A DNA stretch of 64,000 nt from CAVOJV01 sp963696325 (GTDB lineage Bacteria; Pseudomonadota; Gammaproteobacteria; Competibacterales; Competibacteraceae): the NCBI GenBank assembly GCA_963696325.1, contig CAVOJV010000052.1, forward strand, positions 5,987-69,986, written 5' to 3'. The notes under the pieces were generated by a model that was given only the letters and a program-made list of their open reading frames with translations, did not search any database and had not been told where the DNA came from. Position numbers and translations under genes: made by a program. Positions 24,524 through 32,503 of this stretch are shown piece after piece. How positions within the stretch are numbered: the stretch's first letter is position 1; each line of letters begins with the position of its first letter.

Positions 24524-25864
24524 TTAATCTTCCCGGAACGCTCGTGCAAAGGCATCGAGCAAGGGCCGCAACAAGTAATTCAGGACCGTGCGCTCGCCCG
24601 TCTTGATCATCACCTCGGCGGGCATGCCTGGCAGTAGTTCCAGCCCCTGCAACCGTTCCATCTCTTGCGCTGTCACCTGAATACGAGCCAGATAATAGGG
24701 GTACTTGGTGTCGGGGTCGATCAGGCGGTCCGCCGATACCGTGAGCACCTGACCCTCGACCACCGGGGTGATGCGCAGCTTAAAGGCGGTAAAGCGAATA
24801 TCCGCCGCCAACCCCGGGTGGACCTTGTCGATATCGGTCGGTTGCACTTTGGCTTCTACCACCAGTTGCTCGCCTTTCGGTACGATCTCCAAAAGGGGAG
24901 TGCCGGGTCCCACCACCCCGCCCACCGTATGGACACCCAGGCCGACGACGGTGCCCCCGGTAGGCGCACGAATCTCGGTGCGTTCTACCGTGTCCTGCAG
25001 CGCTCGCATGCGCTCGATCAGGTCGAAGAGTTTGGTCTGGGTGTCCCGCAGATCCGCCACTACCTCCGTCTGCAACTGTTTGCGCAACTGCAGAATCTGC
25101 AGTTTGGTTTCGCCGATCTGCATGCGAGTTTTAGCGATCTCCGCCAGATGGCCTGCCCGTTCCCCTTCCAGCTGGGCAATGTTACGTTCCAGTTCCAATA
25201 ACCGCAGCTTGTCGGTATAGCCCGACTGCTGCAGGCGACGAAAGTCCTGCAATTCCCGCTGTAAGGAGTCGATGCGCCTTTGCTCGGTCTGCTGCAGCGC
25301 GTCCAGGCCGCTGATCTGCGCGTGCAGTTGCTCGATGCGCTGTTCCAGCAAAGCGGTCTCACCCTGCAGGGCTTCCCGGCGGGCTTTGAAAACCCGTTCC
25401 TGGCCATCCAGGGTTTCCCGCACCCGGGGATCGTCCCGTACGCTCACCAGTTCCTCGGGAAACGTGAGGTTGGCCCGCTGGTCACGTTCCGCGATCAGCC
25501 GGGCTTCCAAGGCGCGGGCGGCCAGATACTGACTGCGGATGATCTCCAGGCGGGCGCGGGCCTGGGTATCGTTCAGACGCAGCAGAACCGTCCCGCTCTG
25601 CACGCTATCGCCGTCCCGAACCAGAATGTCCTCGACGATACCTCCTTCCAGATGTTGGATCGTCTTGCGATAGGACTCCACAGTCACCAGGCCTGGCGCC
25701 ACGGCCGCACTATCCAATTTGGCCACCGCCGCCCAACCGCCGAAACCGACAAAGGTGACCAGCAAGATGGCCAGTCCGGTGCGCCGCGCCCGCCGATCAT
25801 CGGTCGGTACGGACAGCATCCCAGCGGTGTCCCCTAAGGAATCGGTCATCAGCAACTGTCTCAT
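24524..25864 (-). CDS. Type I secretion periplasmic adaptor (HlyD/PrtE family)
   Basis: 446 residues. One N-terminal membrane helix (AILLVTFVGFGGWAAVAKL), then IQHLEGGIVEDILVRDGDSV, the lipoyl-like half motif. A long coiled coil follows (about 130-290), with ERTEIRAPTGGTVVGLGVHT as the second half motif and a beta-barrel/membrane-proximal end. It bridges an inner-membrane ABC exporter and TolC for RTX-type substrates. ATG 25864 lies 8 bp after GAGG. The exporter gene ends 24 bp upstream, so they are one operon. The gene itself appears intact, unlike the exporter. Confidence 0.9.
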   Translation of the reverse strand: MRQLLMTDSLGDTAGMLSVPTDDRRARRTGLAILLVTFVGFGGWAAVAKLDSAAVAPGLVTVESYRKTIQHLEGGIVEDILVRDGDSVQSGTVLLRLNDTQARARLEIIRSQYLAARALEARLIAERDQRANLTFPEELVSVRDDPRVRETLDGQERVFKARREALQGETALLEQRIEQLHAQISGLDALQQTEQRRIDSLQRELQDFRRLQQSGYTDKLRLLELERNIAQLEGERAGHLAEIAKTRMQIGETKLQILQLRKQLQTEVVADLRDTQTKLFDLIERMRALQDTVERTEIRAPTGGTVVGLGVHTVGGVVGPGTPLLEIVPKGEQLVVEAKVQPTDIDKVHPGLAADIRFTAFKLRITPVVEGQVLTVSADRLIDPDTKYPYYLARIQVTAQEMERLQGLELLPGMPAEVMIKTGERTVLNYLLRPLLDAFARAFRED

Positions 25865-25888
25865 TTCTGCCGCCTCGTTAGTCCTGTT

Positions 25889-26940
25889 TCATGGCCGCTG
25901 TGCCAGCGCCCCTTGCGGTACCACCGCGGGCCGGATGAGCTTGGCCATGACCTGATCGCGCGGACCGAACAGTTGCACCTGCCCTTCCTTCAGCAACAGC
26001 AGTTTATCCACGCCGGCCAACACACTGGGACGGTGCGTGATGATCAGCACCGTTCTGCCGCGCGCCTTGAGATCCTTTAGCGCGTCCACCAAGGCGGCTT
26101 CACCCTGATCGTCCAGGTTGGAATTGGGTTCATCCAGCATCACCAGGACGGGATCGCCGTACAGAGCGCGGGCGAGCGCGATGCGCTGGCGCTGACCGCC
26201 CGAAAGCGCGCAGCCCGCCTCACCGATAGGCGTGTCGTAGCCCTTGGGTAAGTGCAGGATCAGCTCATGCACCCCGGCGCGACGGGCGGCTTCGACGACC
26301 TTCCCGGGGTCGAGAGTGCCGAAGCGGGCGATGTTCTCGCTGACGGTGCCGTTGAACAGTTCGATGTCTTGCGGCAGATAACCAATATAGGGACCCAGTT
26401 CCTCGCGATTCCAGGTGGCCACGTCGGCGCCGTCCAGCCGGACCTTGCCGGTGTGTGCCGGCCAGAGGCCCAGCAGGGCGCGGGCCAGGGTCGATTTGCC
26501 CGCGGCGGTCGGGCCGATGATGCCCAGCGAGTCACCCGCCGCCAACGTAAAGCTCACGCCGCGAAGGGCGGGCGTGCTGGCGCCGGGCGGGAGCACGGTC
26601 ACGGCGTCCACGTGCAGTTTGCCCTGCGGCGGTGGCAGGGACATGGTAGTCGGCCGTTGCGGGATGCTTTGCAGAAGCTGATCCAGCCGTCGATAGGCGG
26701 AGCGCGCGCCGACAAAGCCCCGCCAGTTGCCGACCAGCAGGTCGATGGGGGCGAGCGCTCGACCGGTCAGAATGGAAGCGGCGATCATCAAGCCTGGGGT
26801 AATGACATGGTGAATCGCCAGATAGGCGCCGGCTCCCAGCACCAGCGATTGCAATAACATACGGAAGCCCCGGCTGGTGGCCGTCAGCGCCCCGGCGCGG
26901 TCGCTGGCCAGGGCCTGCAGGTTCAGCACTAAGGAGTATG
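25889..26940 (-). pseudogene. prtD: Type I secretion ABC exporter (PrtD-like), C-terminal part
   Basis: From about 26940 the frame reads NLQALASDRAGALTATSRGF, the last membrane helices, and then a complete ABC ATPase: Walker A IIGPTAAGKSTLAR, Q-loop GYLPQDIELF, signature LSGGQRQRIALARALY, Walker B LVMLDEPNSNLDD, and ITHRP. The region before NLQAL derives from a toxin-antitoxin cassette. The first 70 or so codons of the gene lie separately at 27767-27985, and roughly 150 middle codons are lost. Secretion through this exporter is therefore unlikely. Confidence 0.85.
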
Positions 26941-26946
26941 CGGCGG

Positions 26947-27357
26947 TTATGGTTTGTTCAGTTGAATCCAGTACGGCGTGAGCACTCTCAAGTGAGCAAA
27001 GTGAGAATCCGTGCTGACAAATCGCTGACAACCTTGATGCTTCGCGATACCTACATGAACCGCATCCATGCCTTTAAGGTTCTCAGCAGAAGCAATGGAC
27101 AGCGCGTCCCGGAAGACGGTTGTCGGGGTCTTCAAGTTTCGACAATGTTCGAATAGCCGCCGGTAAGCATTAACCAACGCCGCATGTTGATTCCTGAGAG
27201 GGTTGGCGAGCGCCTCAAGGATGATGGCATCTGATATACAGTAGGTCCAGTTTTCTTCGGCCAATTCCCGCAGGGCACGGCTAACGGTCTTTTTGTATTC
27301 CGAAGCCCCCTCGATCCATGAGATCCACACGCAGGAATCAATATAAGCCAACTTCAT
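26947..27357 (-). CDS. PIN-domain toxin (VapC-like), cassette copy 1
   Basis: 136 residues with all expected PIN acids: D7 (AYIDSCVWISWIEG), E48 (IILEALANP), D98 (KGMDAVHVGIAKH) and D117 (STDSHF). Such toxins are ribonucleases. It overlaps the antitoxin gene by 4 bp (ATGA). The cassette sits inside the prtD gene, and copies 2 and 3 lie at 28146-28757 and 32150-32470. This is the only copy with a full toxin. Confidence 0.85.
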   Translation of the reverse strand: MKLAYIDSCVWISWIEGASEYKKTVSRALRELAEENWTYCISDAIILEALANPLRNQHAALVNAYRRLFEHCRNLKTPTTVFRDALSIASAENLKGMDAVHVGIAKHQGCQRFVSTDSHFAHLRVLTPYWIQLNKP

Positions 27358-27581
27358 TCAGTTTCTCTAAATCCTCGTATCTCCTTGAGGATCTCTTCGT
27401 GAGTTTTTCCAGGCAGACCGAGCCTCCCCGCCTCGTGGGCAATATGGGAAATCGCTTCCCATTGGCTCGTCGGCTCTGCTTCCGCTTCCCGAATGGAGAC
27501 GTGCACTTTTTTTCCTCTGTAGCGGTCGGGTACCTTGATTGTGAGTATGCCATCGTCTCTTACCGTGGCTTCTATTGGCAT
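27354..27581 (-). CDS. Antitoxin of the PIN toxin, cassette copy 1
   Basis: 75 residues from ATG 27581. MPIEATVRDDGILTIKVPDR resembles an AbrB-like or beta-rich DNA-binding N-terminus, and the C-terminal EEILKEIRGFRETE helix probably covers the toxin. It overlaps the toxin start by 4 bp. The 60 bp upstream (CACCCTAAAGGCTGGATTG) are shared with cassette copy 2 and probably hold the promoter. A longer start at 27617 exists but lacks a ribosome site. Confidence 0.75.
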   Translation of the reverse strand: MPIEATVRDDGILTIKVPDRYRGKKVHVSIREAEAEPTSQWEAISHIAHEAGRLGLPGKTHEEILKEIRGFRETE

Positions 27582-27643
27582 CTTAAACACCCTAAAGGCT
27601 GGATTGTTCGAGAACAAATTGTAGCACTTTCGTCTCTTGGCGG

Positions 27644-27702
27644 AGCCGGCAGGTTTTTAAAGCCGCTCGCAGTTCGGAGGGCAACTCAGGCTTTTTTAGC
27701 AT
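27644..27702 (-). repeat. prtD 5' end, copy A (19 codons)
   Basis: ATG 27702 onwards reads MLKKPELPSELRAALKTC and is then replaced by cassette copy 1. The same 58-bp stretch occurs at 27929-27985 (copy B) and 28758-28816 (copy C). Confidence 0.85.
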
Positions 27703-27766
27703 GGCTAATCCCCACCGGCGGAGCAGGGCGTGGCGGTTGCCGCCACACCCGGCGTCCAGGGTCGCC

Positions 27767-27985
27767 CAGGGTGATCATCAGCCCCACCACCAGCAGCGTC
27801 AGCAACAGCAGCGTCGACTCGCTGCGGCTGGTCAACACTCGGTCGTACATCTGCAGCATGTACAGCGCCGGCACCAGCATCAACAGGTTGATGAACAGGC
27901 TGAAGAAGCCGGCCGTCAGGAAGGAATGCCGGCAGGTTTTTAAAGCCGCTCGCAGTTCGGAGGGCAACTCAGGCTTTTTTAGCAT
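27767..27985 (-). pseudogene. prtD: prtD N-terminal part, copy B (longest copy)
   Basis: From ATG 27985: MLKKPELPSELRAALKTCR, HSFLTAGFFSLFINLLMLVP, ALYMLQMYDRVLTSRSES, TLLLLTLLVVGLMIT. This is the N-terminus and first membrane hairpin of a PrtD-type exporter. It breaks off at about 27767 into a copy of the intergenic sequence and copy A. The matching C-terminal part is at 25889-26940. Confidence 0.85.
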
Positions 27986-28151
27986 CCAAATCCTCACGGG
28001 CATAGCAGGCGTGGCGGAGGTTGTCCGCCACCCGGCGCCCACCGTTCAGCGGAAGGCGACCTTGACTTCACCCCTACAGGACAATGAATATATGGCACAA
28101 AATAACTATTTAAAAATAAAGTAATTTACTCGGTAAAGGAGTATGCAGCGG

Positions 28152-28232
28152 TTATGGTTTGTTCAGTTTGTATTCCGAAGACCCCTCGATCCATGAGATC
28201 CACACGCAGGAATCAATATAAGCCAACTTCAT
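28152..28232 (-). pseudogene. Internally deleted PIN toxin (26 codons), cassette copy 2
   Basis: MKLAYIDSCVWISWIEGSS is joined directly to EYKLNKP and a stop. Compared with copy 1, residues 23-132 are deleted in frame, leaving the first 22 and the last 4 residues. Only D7 of the active site remains, so it cannot be a nuclease. Confidence 0.8.
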
Positions 28233-28241
28233 TCGGTTTCT

Positions 28242-28457
28242 CTAAATCCTCGCATCTCCTTGAGGATCTCTTCCTGAAGTTTTTCCAGGCAGACCGAGCC
28301 TCCCTGCCTCGTGGGCAATATGGGAAATCGCTTCCCATTGGCTCGTCGGCTCTGCGTCCGCTTCCCGAATAGAGACGTGCACTTTTTTTCCTCTGTAGTG
28401 GTCGGGTACCTTGATTATGAGTGTGCCATCGTCTCTTACCGTGGCTTCTATTGGCAT
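28242..28457 (-). pseudogene. Antitoxin, cassette copy 2 (frameshifted)
   Basis: MPIEATVRDDGTLIIKVPDH through AHEAGRLGLPGKT is nearly identical to copy 1. One extra base (CCTGAAG against CGTGAG) near 28276 shifts the frame, and the C-terminal toxin-binding helix is replaced by SGRDPQGDARI. Confidence 0.75.
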
Positions 28458-28470
28458 CTTAAACACCCTA

Positions 28471-28705
28471 GGTGATTTTCAGAAATGAAAGCACCAAAAT
28501 TCCCTTTTCCTGGATAGCAGTTTGGTGCGAGGCTTTTCCTCCCCCTTACGAAGGGAGAGGCCAGGCGGGGGTTAAAAAAGGGCCACTGCAGCGGTTTATT
28601 GGCAGACCCCCCTCTAAATCTCCCCCTTCGTAAGGGGGAGACTTGAAGGTCTCCGAAACCATTGAACGATCTCGCCTGGTGGATAATCTTTAACAGAAAT
28701 CACCC
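28471..28705. mobile_element. MITE-like element in the promoter of cassette copy 2
   Basis: Cassette copy 1 reads CACCCTAAAGGCTGG without a break. In copy 2 about 235 bp lie inside the same site, with CACCCT on both sides. The ends read AGGTGATTTTC and, inverted, AGGGTGATTTC. The interior has a long hairpin-forming pair CTCCCCCTTACGAAGGGAG and CTCCCCCTTCGTAAGGGGG. No coding capacity is present. Confidence 0.6.
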
Positions 28706-28757
28706 TAAAGGCTGGATTGTTCGAGAACAAATTTGTAGCACTTTCATCTCTTGGCGG

Positions 28758-28907
28758 AGCCGGCAGGTTTTTAAAGCCGCTCGCAGTTCGGAGGGCAACT
28801 CAGGCTTGTTGAGCATGACTCATTCCCACGAGCATAACCGGCGTGGCGGAGGTTGCCCGCCACGCCCTGTGCCCACCGTTCAGCGGAAGGCGACGTCGAC
28901 TTCACCC
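28758..28907 (-). repeat. RTX-prtD intergenic region and prtD 5' end, copy C
   Basis: Starting at the RTX stop codon, this copy holds a segment shared with 28020-28085 (GGGGTGAAGTC, TCGCCTTCCGCTGAACGG), then a hairpin GTGGCGGGCAACCTCCGCCAC, then prtD codons 1-19 with one substitution (MLNKPELPSELRAALKTC). It is then cut by cassette copy 2. It appears to be the original junction downstream of the RTX gene. Confidence 0.75.
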
Positions 28908-31848
28908 CTACAGGATAAAGTCGGTCACCGCGAGGCCGTTGACCGCCACCAAGGTGATTTCGAAGTCGGCTATCCCATTGCCGTCAATATCCCCCTGGAC
29001 GAGATGAGCGGAACTGTCAAAGCGCAGCGCCCCCGCTGTACCGTTGAAGGCCCCATTTCCGATGAAGCTGAAGGCTTGGTCATTGGCAAGGTTACTGTTG
29101 GCATCGATGTCCTTGAGATCGATCTTATCGCCAGCCGTGAAGTCCTGGATGAGATCGCGGTTCCCGTCGCCAACTTGCGAATCAGTTACAGCGTTGTAGT
29201 CAAATGTATCGTTACCGATACCACCGTTCAGGGTGTCGCTGCCCAAGCCGCCATTGAGCTTATCATTACTACTTTCGCCAAGGAGGACATCGTTACCGTC
29301 GCCGCCGTCGAGGGTGTCATTGCCGCTGCCGCCAGCGAGGGTGTCGTTGCCCGCCAGCCCCGTGAGGACGTTGCTCGCCCCGTTGCCGGTGAGAGTGTTG
29401 TCAAGACTGTTACCGGTACCGTTGACGGCTGCGGAACCCGTCAGCGTCAGATGCTCGACATAGTCGCCCAGCACGTAGGTGACCGTGCTGTTAACCCGGT
29501 CGTTCGTCCCTTCGCCACTATTCTCTACAACCGTATCGCTCAGGCTGTCGACGGAATACAGTATCGTCGCCAGCACCGCCCTCCATGCGGTCATTACCAG
29601 TCCCGCCGTCGAGGGTGTCATTGCCAGTTCCTCCGAGGAGCGCGTCATTGCCGGCATCTCCCCGCAGAGCATCGTTACCGTCGCCGCCGTTGAGGGTATC
29701 ATTGCCGCTGCCGCCAGCGAGGGTGTCGTTGCCCGCCAGCCCCGTGAGGACGTTGCTCGCCCCGTTGCCGGTGAGCGTGTTGTCAAGACTGTTACCGGTA
29801 CCGTTGACGGCTGCGGAACCCGTCAGCGTCAGATGCTCGACATAGTCGCCCAGCACGTAGGTGACCGTGCTGTTAACCCGGTCGTTCGTCCCTTCGCCAC
29901 TATTCTCTACAACCGTATCGCTCAGGCTGTCGACGGAATAAGTATCGTCGCCAGCACCGCCCTCCATGCGGTCATTACCAGTCCCGCCGTCGAGGGTGTC
30001 ATTGCCAGTTCCTCCGAGGAGCGCGTCATTGCCGGCATCTCCCCGCAGAGCATCGTTACCGTCGCCGCCGTTGAGGGTATCATTGCCGCTGCCGCCAGCG
30101 AGGGTGTCGTTGCCCGCCAGCCCCGTGAGGACGTTGCTCGCCCCGTTGCCGGTGAGCGTGTTGTCAAGACTGTTACCGGTACCGTTGACGGCCGCGGAAC
30201 CCGTCAGCGTCAGATGCTCGACATAGTCGCCCAGCACGTAGGTGACCGTACTGTTAACCCGGTCGCTGGTCCCTTCGCCAGTATTCTCTACAACGGTATC
30301 GCTCAGGCTGTCGACAGAATAGGTGTCGTCGCCAGTGCCGCCTTCCATGCGGTCATTACCGGCTCCCCCGTCGAGGGTGTCATTGCCCGCCCCTCCAAGG
30401 AGCGCGTCATTGCCGGCATCCCCCCGCAGAGCATCGTTGCCGTCGCCGCCGTTGAGGGTATCATCACCGCTGCCGCCAGCGAGGGTATCATTACCCGCCA
30501 GCCCGGTGAGGACGTTGCTCGCCCCGTTGCCGGTGAGCGTGTTGTTCAGTTCGTTGCCGGTGCCGTTGATCGCCGCCGCGCTGGTCAGCGTCAGGTTCTC
30601 GACGTTGGCGCCCAGCGTGTAGGTGACCGAGCTGTTGACAAGGTCGCTGCCGGCATTGGTATCCTCGGTTACCGTGTCGCCGGCGTTGTCGACCGTATAG
30701 GTGTCGTTGCCAAGCCCGCCGACCATGGTATCGGCGCCCAAGCCGCCGTCGAGGCTGTCGCTGCCAACGCCACCCTGCAGCGAGTCGTTCCCGGCATCGC
30801 CTCTTAGGGAATCGTTGCCGTCGCCGCCATCGAGAGTGTCGTTGCCGTTGCCACCCGAGACGGTGTCGTTGCCGGCAAGACCGGTGAGCACGTTGTCGGC
30901 AGTATTGCCGGTGAGCGTGTTGTTCAGTTCGTTGCCGGTGCCGTTGATCGCCGCCGCGCTGGTCAGCGTCAGGTTCTCGACGTTGGCGCCCAGCGTGTAG
31001 GTGACCGAGCTGTTGACAAGGTCGCTGCCGGCATTGGTATCCTCGGTTACCGTGTCGCCGGCGTTGTCGACCGTATAGGTGTCGTTGCCAAGCCCGCCGA
31101 CCATGGTATCGGCGCCCAAGCCGCCGTCGAGGCTGTCGCTGCCAACGCCACCCTGCAGCGAGTCGTTCCCGGCATCGCCTCTTCAGGGAATCGTTGCCGT
31201 CGCCGCCATCGAGAGTGTCGTTGCCGTCGTCGCCATCGAGCTGATCGTTTCCCCCACCTCCACCCAAGATGTCGTTGCCAGCCAACCCAAAAATATAGTC
31301 AGTAAGATCGGTTGGATATCGGCCTATCGAGGATGAGGTAGTCGTTATTACGTCATCATTGGCAGTGCCAATAAAAGTGCTTGGCGTAGGATCCGTGCTG
31401 CTTGTAGAGGCAATGAGTGTCGCCTGGTCAATTTGGAATTGCGCAGCCCACCCCGAGGGATATCCTGGATTAAACGTCGGCGACACGAACATAACATAAA
31501 TATTTCCATCGTTGAGCCACGGGCGTTCGCCTGAGTCCAACTTAAATGTCCTCGTGTGAAACCCCGGTTCGGTAAGGTCGGGATCTTCACTAAGAGACGA
31601 ACGACCGACAAAACCGGGCAGCGATGGTCCAGTAATATAGTCGTACGGACGGTCTGGGTGCCTACTATACCCGTATTACTTACAAAAACATCTATGTCCC
31701 CCGGCGCGTTAAATGTGTCGACATGGACATCTATTGTTATGGACGCGAAATTATAAGAATTTTGCGGAACATCAAAGACGAACGAAAACCCATCAAAACG
31801 GGTGATCGCGGGATTAAAGTTTTCGATGTCAACCTCTGTTGTCGCCAT
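28908..31848 (-). pseudogene. RTX repeat protein, type I secretion substrate, with three frameshifts
   Basis: From ATG 31848, preceded by AAGGAGG, the product begins with a beta-rich domain (RFDGFSFVFDVPQNSYNF, APGDIDVFVSNTG). After a frameshift near 31645 it continues as GPSLPGFVGRSSL and PTFNPGYPSGWAAQF. Many GGxGxDxLx nonapeptides follow (GGDGNDTLDGG, GLAGNDTLAGG), which bind calcium. The C-terminus (DLIQDFTAGDKIDLKDIDAN, GNGIADFEITLVAVNGLAV, TDFIL) is the uncleaved type I secretion signal seen in serralysin-type proteins. Further +1 shifts lie near 31187 and 29557. About 980 residues if repaired. Its exporter lies directly downstream. Confidence 0.85.
29550..31186 (-). repeat. Long tandem coding repeats in the RTX gene
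   Basis: Two related unit types occur. Units with GACGGAATA/GACAGAATA landmarks start at 29550, 29932 and 30313, spaced 382 and 381 bp. Units with GACCGTATAG landmarks start at 30691 and 31069, spaced 378 bp. Each 126-127 residue unit combines GGxGxD nonapeptides with a DTYSVDSLSDTVVE...LTLTGSAA segment. Copies are nearly identical, indicating recent expansion. Confidence 0.9.
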
Positions 31849-31893
31849 TGGTAGCCTCCTTATTTAATCGCTGCCATGAGAACTACGAAAAAC

Positions 31894-32025
31894 AAAAAAA
31901 GCCGAACTACCTCCTGCGACCTTGACGAAGTCGCTTTCGGCAGTCCGGCTGTCCGAGAATCCCTAGAGGATCCGTACTTTCCGTCCCACTCTTACGGGTG
32001 GTTTGGCTTTACTCGACTGTGCATT
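31894..32025 (-). ncRNA. Probable cyclic-di-GMP-I (GEMM) riboswitch with expression-platform terminator
   Basis: Read on the minus strand, the leader contains GCCAAACCACCCGTAAGAG followed by TGGGACGGAAAGTACGG. This aligns with the GEMM core (GCAAACCAUUCGAAAGAG, UGGGACGCAAAGC), including a GNRA loop (GTAA). GGACAGCCGGACTGCCGA matches the second helix. GCCGAA of that part (31936-31941) can instead pair with TTCGGC (31901-31906) followed by seven T (31894-31900), a terminator. The RTX start is 46 bp further on. Cyclic-di-GMP binding is inferred from the conserved core. Confidence 0.75.
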
Positions 32026-32149
32026 TAGCGGTAACTCATCTCTTTATCGAAATCGATCTTGACAATTGTGTAGAAAATATTCTAGCACAGAATAACCAGA
32101 TAAAAAATAATGTAAATTAGTCAGGAATAGGGGTGGCAGCTCTAGCGGT

Positions 32150-32470
32150 CATGGTATGTTAAGTTGCATCCAGTGCACCGCGAGCACTCTCAAGCGGGCA
32201 AAGTGAGAATCCGTGCTGATGAACCGCTGGGTAACCCTGACGCTCCATGATCGCTACATGAACCGCATCCATGCCTTTAAGCTTCTCAGCAGAAGCAATG
32301 GACAGCGCGTCCCGGAAGACGGTGGTCGGGGGTCTTCAAGTTTCGACAATGTTCGAATAGCCACTGGTAAGCGGTAACCAACGCGGTCTTTTGGTTTAAG
32401 CCAACGTCATTCAGTGTCTCAAAATCCCGTCGTTCCTTGAGGATCTCTTCGTGAGCACGAGCCCACCCGC
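32150..32470 (-). pseudogene. Toxin-antitoxin cassette remnant, copy 3
   Basis: 32160-32385 is a diverged copy of the toxin 3' half (26955-27185). Shared words are AGTGAGAATCCGTGCTGA, CATCCATGCCTTTAAG and GGACAGCGCGTCCCGG. The toxin middle and N-terminus are missing and stop codons interrupt it. 32396-32455 resembles the antitoxin end (EEILKERRDFETLND). It lies upstream of the RTX riboswitch promoter region and is not functional. Confidence 0.7.
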
Positions 32471-32503
32471 GCTCGCAAAGCGCCGACACGTGCGTTGAAT
32501 GTC

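Noticed and set aside
29479..30807. A 442-codon repetitive open frame on the plus strand (VTVAAVEGIIAAAASEGVV)
   Set aside because: It is the reverse complement of the RTX repeats. The minus strand shows true GGxGxD nonapeptides and a secretion signal, so the plus frame is a shadow.
29550..31190. Regular repeats considered as a CRISPR array
   Set aside because: The repeat period is 378-381 bp and fully coding, with no short repeats separated by unique spacers.
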